Program-made: the position numbers and the translations under genes
NCBI RefSeq assembly: GCF_001411555.2
Contig: NC_049909.1
Location: forward strand, 5,649,485 to 5,713,484
DNA length: 64,000 nucleotides
Direction of reading: 5' to 3'
Source of the DNA: Juglans regia
Lineage: Eukaryota > Streptophyta > Magnoliopsida > Fagales > Juglandaceae
In this document: positions 33,700 to 43,688 of the stretch, piece by piece
How positions within the stretch are numbered: position 1 is the first letter of the stretch
Layout of the letters: the number at the start of each line of letters is the position of its first letter
The notes under the pieces: model-generated
Seen by the model: only the letters and a program-made list of their open reading frames with translations
What the model was told of the DNA's origin: nothing
Database searches by the model: none

Positions 33700-36600
33700 C
33701 TAATTAACCAAAAGTGCAATGGGGTCAAGAAAATGCAAAGTGGTTTCTTTAGGTGAAAAAGTTAAAAGAAATGGTTTAAGTCTGTGACCATTAACTTTAA
33801 AAGTGTTACCATTCTGAGGGTTTAGAAGTTCCACATCTTCATGTGGGAAAACGGATTTTACCAAGTAAGGGTCACTCCATCGAGATTTCAAATTTTCAGG
33901 AAACAAATGGAGTTGAGAGTTGTATAACAGAACTTGCTGGTCTGGGTGGAAGGACTTCCTTTGAATGTGATTGTCATGGAAATGTTTCATACGCTCCTTG
34001 GACAATTTAGAATTTTCATAAGCATCCCTTCTGAGTTCTTCCAGCTTAGCCATCTACAATTTCCTTGTTAAACCAGCTTAATTAGTATCAAAATTGAACT
34101 GCTTAATAGCCTAGTAAGCTCTATGTTCTAAATCAACAGGTAGATGACATGCCCATAATATTTTTTATAAGCAGTCCTATAGGTCCAAAGAGCATCATAC
34201 AACCTCAAAGACCAATCTTTTTTTATTAGGGTTGACAGTTTTTTTAGGAATATGTTTGATCTCCCTATTAGCTAATTCAACCTGGCCATTTGTCTGGGGG
34301 TGATAAGGTGTGGAGACCTTATGCTGAATCCCATATGTTTTCATTAAAACAGAGAAGAGTTTGTTACAAAATGGGTTCTATTACCACTAATTATGGCTTT
34401 GGGGGTACCAAACCTTGCAAAAATGTTCTCCTTTAAAAATTTCAAAACAACTTGATGATCATCATTTCTACAAGGAATCGCTTCTACCTATTTAGAGACA
34501 TAATCAACAACAAGCAAAATGTTTAGGTACCCAAAAGATGAAGGAAATGGTCCCATAAAATCCATTCCCCAGCAATCAAAGATTTCTAGCACTAAAATGG
34601 GTTGCATTGGTATAATGTTTCTTCTAGTTATTCCCCCAAGTTTTTGACAAGGTTCACAAGATTTGCAAAAAATATAAGTGGTTTTGAACATGATTGGCCA
34701 ATAAAACCCACTTTGTAAAATTTTGGCTACAGTTTTATGGGCTGAGAAATATCCCCCACATGCCTCAGAATGGCGAAAAGACAGGATGGCAGAAAACTCA
34801 TCATTAGGAATACATTTCCTAATTATTTGGTCAAAACAATATTTAAAAAGATAAGGATCATCATAAAAGAGAAACTTAGCCTCAGCTTTCATTTTTCTGA
34901 TATCTTGGGTTGTCCAGTGGATTGGGGTTTGTCCTGTCACCAAGAAAATAACCAAGTCAGTATACTAAGGTAAAACTTGAACTGAAAATAGTTGTTCATC
35001 AGGAAAAGACTCAGAGATTAAAGGAGTTTGAATAGTGGATTCTAGTGTAAGCCGAGATAGGTGGTCTGCGACTACATTCTCTACCCTTTCTTATCCTTTA
35101 GTGTGCCGTTGAACTCTTGTAACAAAAGGATCCATCTTATGAGTTTTGGTTTTGCATCTTTTTTGGTCAACAAGAACTTAAGTGCTGCATTGTTAGTGAA
35201 TATGACAACAGGTGAACCAAGCAGATAAGCCCTAAACTTCTCTAATGCAAATACTAGCTAGTAATTCTTTCTCTGTGGTAGAGTAATTTCTCTGAGCACT
35301 ATTCAAAGTTTTACTAGCATAGTATATTACATAGGGCAATTTATTTTTTCTCTGGCCAAGTGTAGCACCCATAGCAAAATCACTGGCATCACACAATAGT
35401 TCAAAGGGAAGTGTCCAATCTGGGGGTTGGAGTATAGGAGCAGTAGTGAGAAAATATTTTAACTGGTCAAAAGAATTTTGACAGTCCTTAGTCCATTCAT
35501 AATTAACATCATGCATTAACAGATGGCATAAGGGTTTTGAGGTTGAATTGAAATTTCTAATGAATCTTCTGTAAAACCCAATATGGAATAAAAAAGATCT
35601 AACATCTTCACATTCCTAGGCACATGCAGTTTTGAAATAAGTTCCACTAAAGATTTATCGACCTCAATACCTCTCTCAGAGACAATATGACCAAGAACTA
35701 TTCCTTTTTGTACCATAAAATATCACTTTTCCCAGTTTAATAACAACTGCTTCTCTTCACACCTGGCCAAAACAATTTTCAGATTAGTTAAACAAGGATC
35801 AAAAGTTTTCCCAAATACTGAGAAATCATCCATAAAAATTTCAATTATGTCATCAATTAAGTCACTGAAAATGCTCAACATACACCTTTGAAAAGTGGCT
35901 GGGGCATTACATAGACTAAAGGGCATTCTTTTCAAAGCAAATGTCCCTAAGGGGCAAGTGAATGTAGTGTTCTCTTGATCCTCAGGGGCAATTTCTATCT
36001 GATAGTACACATAATAGCCACCTAAAAAAAAATAATACTCATGTCCAGCCACCTTTTCTAGAATCTGGGCAAGGAAGTGTAAAGGGAAATGGTCTTTCCT
36101 AGAAGCTGCATTCAGCTTCCTATAGTCTATACACATCCTCCATCTAGTTGTCATTTTTGTGGGTATTAACTCTCCCTTGTCATTTTTCACAACAGTGATT
36201 CCAAATTTCTTTGGTACCACTTGAATGAGACTTACCCATTGACTATCTGCTATAGGGTAAATAATACCTATATCTAACAATTTCAGGACTTCTTTCTTAA
36301 CTACTCCCTTTAGTGTAGGATTTAATCACCTTTGCATCTCCCTAGAAAGTTTAGCCCATTCCTCTAAATAAATTCTATGAGAACAAGTCAGGGGGTTTAT
36401 ACCTTTCATGTCAGCAATGGTCCACCCAATGGCAGACTTGTGCTGCACTAGCACCTCAGGTAGCTTACCTCCACCCAATGGCAGACTTGTGCTACACTAG
36501 CACCTTAGGTAGCTTACCCTCTTGCTCAGCAGTGAGCTGAGATGAAATTATAATTGGAAGAGTTCTCAGGCCCTAGATAAGCATACTTCAACTCTACTGG

Positions 36601-36856
36601 CAGGGTTTTTAATTCCAGTGTCGGAATTTCTTCACTTGAGGGCCTAGTGGCTCTGAAATGGAGGGGCAGAGATTCAAATTTAGGCCTCCACTAGGTATCA
36701 CTTGGACTTCCTATAGCAAAAACAATAGATACATCATTAGCATCATTTATCAGAAAATTCTCAAAAGAATCATTATTAAACAAAAAATCTTCAGAAAGAA
36801 TTGCTTCCAAAGCATTGACTTTCTGCACCTCCTCCAGTTTTTGAGGTTGCCTTCAC

Positions 36857-37608
36857 AAGTTAAAGATGTTCACAGGTAGTACGTAAACCAGTGCAAGTTG
36901 TATGGTTAAAACCACCTGTGGGCTGGTGGAAATTGAATGTGGATGGCAGTTGCCGTGGCAACCCAGGGAATTGTGGTGGGGGTGGAGTTTTGCGGGATCA
37001 TAGGGGTCAGATGAAGGCGGGTTTTTCTGCTCACTATGGGTTCGAAACCAACAATGAGGCTGAATTAAGAGCTTTACTTCAAGGGGTTCGACTATGTAAA
37101 GAAATGGATTGTCGAAATATTATTTTGGAGTGCGATTCTAAGGTAGTGGTGGATTGGGTGAAGAAGCGAGGTTGCAATTTATGGTATCTTTGGGATTATT
37201 GGGACTCTCTCCTTCAGGAACTAGATGGAGTTCAATTCCAAGTGGTGCATCAATTTAGAGAAGGTAACAAAGCTGCAAATTATTTGGCAAGGAAAGGCGA
37301 AGAAGGTTTAAATAGGAATTTTTTTCCTAGTGATTGCATACCGAGGTTATTGAGGGGTATTATTAGATTAGATGCCTTGGGACTTCCATCCATAAGGAAG
37401 TAATGGATTCTGAGTTTTCTATAGTTTTGTTTTCCTGGTTTTGGTTTTGGGTTTTTGTTGGATATTTGGTTTTTGGGTTATATTTAGTTTTTTTCCACGG
37501 TATTCCTCCGCCATAAGTGAGGTTTTTTTTCAATAAATTTGGGACGGGGCTGCTATGTGGGTGGCTACCGGCTCTTTAAAAAAAAAAGAAAAAAGTTAAA
37601 GATGTTCA
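36857..37608 (+). mobile_element. 5'-truncated LINE copy (RNase H end and 3' UTR)
   Basis: The insert is 36873-37592, flanked by a perfect 16 bp duplication AAGTTAAAGATGTTCA (36857-36872 and 37593-37608). It ends in an A-rich tail. Its 3' UTR repeats the GGTATTCCTCCGCC and AATTTGGGACGGGG phrases of the long LINE at 26.7 kb, so both belong to one lineage, although the proteins differ clearly. Confidence 0.9.
36891..37403 (+). pseudogene. RNase H domain of the truncated LINE
   Basis: An uninterrupted frame of 170 codons: NVDGSCRGNPGNCGGGGV, AELRALLQGVRLC, ILECDSKVVVDW and FREGNKAANYLARKG. These are the four acidic positions of RNase HI-like domains, except that the final ADW/ADYLA aspartate is asparagine (AANYLA). 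It is a fragment of ORF2, and no promoter is expected. Confidence 0.82.
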
Positions 37609-38212
37609 ATTCCAAAGTCATGTTGCCAAAACTCAATTTTAAAACCCCACTCGTACAATTTATAATGGCATTAGAAGTTGCTAAAAAGGCTCTTCCTAAA
37701 ATCACTGGTGAAGAAGAAACATTAGTTTGAGCAGTCAATTTCATATCCAGTACCCCAAAGTCTACAGGATAGTAAAATCTGTCTAATTGCACTAATACAT
37801 CCTCTACAACTCCCTTAGGAATTTTTATGGACTTGCTAGCCAACTGCAAAATTATGGAGGTATGTTTTAACTCACCCAATCCTAGCTGTTCATATACATT
37901 AAAGGGTAGCAGATGTACCCCTGAACCTAAATCTAGCAAAACCTAACCAATTTTTGAATTTCCTATAGTGCAAGAAATAAGGGGTGAGCCAGGATATTTG
38001 TATTTAGGGGCTGTGTGATTTTGAATGATGACACTAACTTGTTTAGTGAGAAAAACGTTTTTTTTTTTAACATTTAGTTTTCTTTTGATAGTGCACAGAT
38101 CTTTCAAAAACTTTGCATAAGCTGGGATTTGTTTGATGGCATCCAAAAGAGGAATGTTTATTCTAACTTGTTTGAAAATTTTCAAAATCTTAGAACTTTG
38201 TCTTTCTTTATG

Positions 38213-39805
38213 CTAGGAAATCAATTTTTGAGGAAATGGAGCAAGTATAGTACAAACAGGAGTTTCAGGGTTCTTAGCACTTAACTCACCATCTTCTGGT
38301 TGTGAGTTAATGTCCTTACCTGAGTTACTAGTGCTAGTGTCAGGTTTATTCAAAATCTTACCACTCCTCAAGATTGTGATGACTTTAACAGCCTTCACAT
38401 TAGCTCCCTCTACCATGCTTTGAGGCTGCTGTCCTTGAGGGTTAGGTTGTGGTTGGGCTGGAAACTTTCCTTTCTCCTAGGCACTCAAAGAAGTGGTCAC
38501 TTTGGTGAGTGTCCCTCTTATGTCATTTATGACTTGGGAGTTTTGGCTGTTAATGGTAGCTTGTCCTTGCATGAATTGTTGGAGGTTAAGAGTGAGCTAC
38601 TACTATATGGATTCCTCCAAGTTCATTTTTTGAATGAAATGGGGTTGGTTGGGGTATTGGGTAGGTCCTTGAGGTGGTGCTGTATAAGGCCTGTAAGGAG
38701 TTGGTGCTATATAAGGCCTGTAAGGAGTTGGTGCTGTGGAGGAAGAGGTCTGCTGGTGATTCCTCCAACTGAAGTTAGGGTGGTTTTTCCAACCTACATT
38801 GTAAGTGTTAGAAAATGGCCCTGAATAATTCTTAGCAATCATGTTAATAGTATTAGGTTGATCTCGTAATACCTCCTTAAAAGCAGGTATGTGGGGCATG
38901 CATTGGTATTATGCCCCTGCTCCTCACAGATTCAACACTTATCAGAGCTATCTTAGCATGCAAATCATCAACTTCCTTAAGTTATATTTCCCACCCCAGT
39001 TATGCTCAAATTTTCAGACCTATCCCCAAAATCAGAGACATCCCATGACTGGGCATTCTCAGCTAAATAATCAAAATATTCAAAAGCTTCTTCCAGTTCC
39101 TTGTTAAAGAACTCACCATTGCACATGGTTTCAACAAACTGTCTCATTTTGGGTTGCAACCCTTCATAGAAAAAGCTAATAACTCTCCAATGTTCATAAC
39201 TATGATGAGGACAAGCATTCAACATGTCTTTAAACCTTTTCCAACACTGATAAAATGTTTCACTATCTTTTTGCCCAAAATTCATAATCTACCTTTTCAG
39301 GGCTTTTGTTCTATGCATGGGAATTTTTTTTAAGAAAATCAGTCTACCTTTCTTGCCAAGTTCTAATGGACCGAGGCCTTAAAGAATTCAACCATGTTTT
39401 AGCTTTATCCTTGAGAGAAAAGGGAAACAGTTTCAACCTTATCACTTCCTCAGTACATGTTCTATCCATAAATGTAGAGCACACCTCTTCAAACTCGTTA
39501 ATATGCAAATAGGGATATTTAGATTCCATTCCATGAGAATAAGGGATCAAGGGAATCATCATAGGTTTAAAATTAAAGTTGTTTGCATTTAAAGGTTGAG
39601 TGATGCAAGAAGGGGCACTTGTCCTAACAGGCTGCAGGTACTCTCTCAATGTCTTGTTTTGATTCAAGATTTCCTGCTGCTCATTTTCCTCCATGTTACT
39701 CAAATTCTCAGATGATGACTCAAAAGAAATGGATGCAGTCTCAGTAGATGAAAGTGATTCAGACCTAACTAATCGTGATGCTTGATCTCTAGTCCAAACA
39801 GACAT
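38213..39805 (-). pseudogene. Athila-like gag, broken
   Basis: On the minus strand, starting at MSVWTRDQASRLVRSES (39805). It contains REYLQPVRTSAPSCI, KYPYLHINEFEEVCSTF and FPFSLKDKAKTWLNSLRP, then a stop near 39344. The gag region resumes at 39285 (FYQCWKRFKDMLNACPHH; FYEGLQPKMRQFVETM). A Q/P-rich linker and VITILRSGKIL follow near 38390-38210. Several stops and frameshifts are present. The same region recurs at 51542-53129. Confidence 0.85.
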
Positions 39806-39996
39806 GCCTACTTACAGTCTAAGAAGAAGTATACAAGCTGAAAGAAAAGATAACAAGCACTCGGAAGATTAATCAGCAAAGGGTGAGGACTGTTACCTAA
39901 TCTGTGAAGAGGTTCACAAATTCCTTTGTACAACTTCCATTATTATTATTATTATTTTCTTTCTTTTGCAAGAAAAGAATTATGTTTCACCAGTTG

Positions 39997-40014
39997 TCCC
40001 CGACAACGATGCCA
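39997..40014 (-). other. primer binding site, Athila-like element
   Basis: The minus strand reads TGGCATCGTTGTCGGGGA, six bases from the LTR end. The usual Athila/Tat site is TGGCGCCGTTGCCGGGGA, so both differences are changes compatible with loss of methylated CpG. Confidence 0.82.
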
Positions 40015-40020
40015 AAGACT

Positions 40021-41408
40021 TGATACTCACCAAATGATGCTTCCAAGTATAAAAGCAGATTTAAAATGAAAAGGGAGCTTCCAAGGTCATTTCCACAGGG
40101 ACAACTATATCAACATAATCAATCAAGCAAAAGTTTGAATACAGAGTAAGAGAAAAAGAATATAGACAAATAGATTTTCCTTTGTTGAGTGAGTTTGGTG
40201 TAATTTACTAAGAAAAGAGAATGGAATATGTGCATTGAGTTTATACAAAATGTAGGGTGAATTTGTGATTTGTCATCAGAAGTGAGGGGTCGTAATCACT
40301 CTAGAAACATTAATTCCTATTAACATGAAAAACCTAGATCTGCAACTTTAATTCTAGAAAAGTGGGTTGATAGAAAAGCAAGTAACACAAAAACAGTTTT
40401 AAAGCTTTAGAACCAAGACTGAAATTGTTAAGAAAGTACACACTAGGGGTATAGGGTTAGGGTTTCCTCGACCATCGAGTTGTTGGTCACTGGGTGCATC
40501 TGCTCGTGTTAAATCAATCAAGACATTAACACTTAAATCCAAACAGACATTCATACTCAGATTAAAGCACCAAAAGAAATAAACCCCTCACTATATTGAC
40601 ATCCTCTTTCATTTCAAGACTCTTAGGTGGATGGATCCTTAATTATTTCAAGGTCTCGTTGTGCCGTGAGTCTACAACAGGTCAAGAGCAAGAGATCCTT
40701 TCAAAACCAATAATGAATAGTGAATGATAATATAGAAATAGATATAAGCTAAGTGTCGTAGCAACCAACAACATTAAAAAAGAGTGAAGAAAACCCCGTT
40801 CCGTGCAACCCTAGTTGCAGAATTTAGCCTTGAATCATCCTGTAAAAGGTGATTCCAAGGCCTTATCAAAACCCTAACAGAACATTATTTTTGACGAAAA
40901 TAGATAACAATGAAAAACCCTAAAACTGATACAAAGCAGATTCCCTTCACCCTTGTGCCTCGACCCCTTTTATTCCCTCTTCCCTTCATCTCTCTTTCTC
41001 TCTCTTCAAACCATTGTCTTTCCCTATCTCGATTCTACACTCTAGAAGGACACTCCTCTTTCTTGAAATTTCCTTTGTAAACCCTTCGGGTTCTCCCCTT
41101 CGACAGATGCAGCGTAGGTTTAAGCAAGATAGTGGAATGGGCCTTCAATAAGGCCTGACCGAGTTGTTGGTTTGAGCTTCAAGGTAAGGTTGGGCTTAAA
41201 TGTAGAGCTGGGCCTTAGTACCTATATGTTAAACAAAACTGTTAGCCTATGAAAAGGTAGGTAAATATGAAATATATCTTCTACACTTAAGTCCATTAGA
41301 CAAGGCCCATTTCCTCAAAATATAACATTTAATCTCCCTTATAAAACTATTCAGCCTCAAATTAACTCACTTTAAACAGGTATTTTAATCAAAATATCTT
41401 GACAATTA
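40021..41408 (-). repeat. 5' LTR of the Athila-like element
   Basis: 1388 bp. On the plus strand it runs from TGATACTCACC to GACAATTA, where the other LTR ends ...CAATCA. It is followed by the GGCAA duplication. Confidence 0.88.
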
Positions 41409-41413
41409 GGCAA

Positions 41414-42089
41414 CCTTGTGTACTCTGTGTGCAATGGACCAAAATACCCTTAGCTCGATATTTTCTTCAAGGATAATTCTATTTTTAGTCTTGTGAATTA
41501 TCTGTTAAAATTTCCCTACGGTCGATTTTGAAAAAAAAAAAAAAAAAAAAAGAAACCTCTAGCCGAAACCCTAAATATTTTCAAAATACTGGTTTTTGCC
41601 ATTGGGAATTTCGGCCAAACTCTTTTTATTTTATTTTTCCTTTATTTGTTTTTATTTTGGTCACCTGTCCACTACCCAATCACCACCATTGAACCACCGT
41701 ATATGGCACTTGAGTATGCCTTACATAGCCACTGGAAGCCAAGGGAAAAAGACAAGAGAAGAAGATGAAATTGCAAACCCTTGTGGAAACCCTAAACCAC
41801 CGGTCATTAAGGGTTAAACCCTAGCATTAATTGCATCATCTTTCTCTCTCATCACCCTACATGGAAACTCTCTCTCTCTCTCTCTCTTCCCCTTTGGCTA
41901 GTTTTTCCCCACCTAAGGCATCATCATAAACCTACAAGGAGAGCCATCATGAACCGCCACCCAAACCACCCAATGAGGAAGCTCCTAAGCCAACGCCACC
42001 TTCACTTTTTGGGCTATATAAACCCCTCTTCACTTCGCTTCTTCCTCACTCCACTTCATTTCCTCTCTTCTATCTTAAGTGTTCTTGAG
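41414..42089 (+). repeat. right part of the older LTR-like sequence, with TATA box
   Basis: It continues the sequence interrupted at 24702. It contains a 21-base A-run (41531-41551), a CT run (about 41870-41887) and a promoter-like CTATATAAACCCC at 42014-42026 followed by a pyrimidine-rich stretch. The 73-codon frame at 41596 shows no domain. Repeated in copy B at 54738-55413. Confidence 0.45.
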
Positions 42090-43688
42090 TGTAACACTCC
42101 GCTTAATTAACTCTTGATTAACCCTTAAGTACTCTAGATTAGGCTTTTATTTGTTGGTTAATCACTTTTATTAAGGTTGATAGTGGAATTAGCATTAATA
42201 TTGGTACTTAGTGTTAATAAGCTAAGGATTAGAAAGGCAAGCCCATTAGTAATTTTGGTGAGACTTTTTAGGACCCAAGTGCATTCATGGGCCTAGCCCA
42301 AGAAAACCTTGAACCAAACCCTTAGAAAATCAAGGCTAGTCTTGGCCCATGTATAGGAAGGCATAAGGCTTTTGGTGTAGATTGGACCCTTGGCCCATTT
42401 TCAAGCTCATATGGCCCAAAGCATGTTTGAACTCATTTTACCATTCAAAGACCAAAGGCCCAATATACCATACCATTGGTTTCCTGAAGCCCAAATCACA
42501 ATCAAAGGATCCAAATTAAGTTTTAAAAATTGGCTAAGGCCGTTAACCATCATACTTGAGGTTAGTTCACTTTAAGCTTTACTTCCAGTTTTCAAGTTTC
42601 TAAATCTAAGGAAATCTATCATCAAAAGCTTTATTCATGCAACAAAACCTCAATGAACATTCATAAACACATGCTAAAAACACTTCATAAAATTTTCAGA
42701 CCAAGATATGCCATTAGCTTGGTCAAAATTTCCAAAACATATCATACTCTCCAGTTTCACGCCCAGAATGACCTTTCCATGGTTGAAAATACTTTTCACT
42801 GATCAAATGAGTATGGAATGAGACTAATAAGATATCCATGGAAACTAGACTCAAAGATGAAAAATTGTTATGAAGGAGTCATCATGAGATAATACTTACA
42901 AAGGGTCGAAAATGGCCACACCAAAAGACCCAGAAATCTGCCTAAGAGAGCTCTTTTGGGTTTCTCTCTAAGAACGGGGAAAAGAAGTGATAAAATGGAG
43001 AGAAGTGTGTCTTGTAAGACTTTAGACTCCTTGAGGAGGAAGTTATGGGCTTGAATGACCCTTGATTGGAGGTGGCTATGTGACATAAAGTAGAGAATAG
43101 AGAGGAGCAAGGACTGCCTGCAGCAGCTGTGAGAGATGTAGGTTGATGAAGTGGATTTCTTCTTCACATCAAGGCACTATTGGGTGTAGCCAATGGCAGT
43201 GGATGGTCTGCCATGTGGGTGTAGCCAAGGTGGCCAATTTCGTGGGCCTTGGTGGGCCCCAACCAAGTGGGCTTCAATTTGGGGTTTAAAGGTGGTTTGG
43301 TTAGAGTTTGAGATGCTATCAAGCCCAAAACCAATTTTTCTTGGCCCAATCAAATTTTCAATGTTTAAAAGGTTAGATAACGATGTCATAACAAGGACTT
43401 GATTAATTAATATCATGTGGAAGTGATTTAATCAAGTGATTAAACACAATGCTAGAAATCGGATTAAAAAGGGTTTGGAGGCCAACTTTAGGGTTTTGGG
43501 AAACCGTTTAGGATTTCAGTTTCAACCAAGCTTTTGGGGTTTCAATTGGATTCCAACCATTTAGGGTTTCGCTAGGATTGAAACGTTCTGTGGTCTTGCA
43601 CAATTTGGTTGATCAGATGAAACAAAGTTTTGCTTAGGTGGCATGATCTCACACCTTGACTTCCTTCACAAATCCATCTAATGGTTTC
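42090..43688. repeat. LTR-like or long-inverted-end element sequence, interior (copy A)
   Basis: It begins TGTAACACTCCGC. From about 43200 it aligns with 5210-5690 in the element at 3683-7742, sharing the GGTTTAGGATTTCAG, TTAGGGTTTCG and TTGAAAC phrases. No coding domain is seen. It is interrupted at 43688 by a solo LTR. Confidence 0.45.

Larger units (their letters stand above)
33700..37939 (-). pseudogene. Athila-like pol (protease, RT, RNase H, integrase), broken
   Basis: In coding order: protease at 37939-37593 (DLGSGVHLLPF, where related elements usually read DLGAS), cut by the truncated LINE at 36873-37592. Reverse transcriptase at 36280-35723 has WRMCIDYRKLNAASRKDHF, FLGGYYVYYQIE and FMDDFSVFG. 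The aspartate expected in the FLDGY-type motif is glycine. RNase H lies at 35516-35232 (LLCDASDFAMGATLGQ). Integrase begins at 34955-34488 (H/H then CKSCEPCQKLGG, GMDFMGPFP); its C-terminus is at 34053-33700. Stops separate these blocks. A 49 bp tandem duplication at 36422-36519 would itself shift the frame. Confidence 0.85.
24703..41413 (-). mobile_element. Athila-like Ty3 LTR retrotransposon with nested insertions
   Basis: The element proper is 24708-41408, minus strand, flanked by GGCAA duplications (24703-24707 and 41409-41413). Its 3' LTR is on the left and its 5' LTR on the right. The primer site, gag, protease, RT, RNase H and integrase follow in the normal order on the minus strand. 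Phrases such as REYLQPVRTSAPSCI, DYRKLNAASRKDHFPL and FMDDFSVFG are characteristic of Athila. It carries two foreign insertions: a hAT-type element holding a LINE (26438-32902), and a truncated LINE (36873-37592). Without them it would be about 9.5 kb. All frames are broken. No env-like frame is seen between integrase and 3' LTR. Confidence 0.9.
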
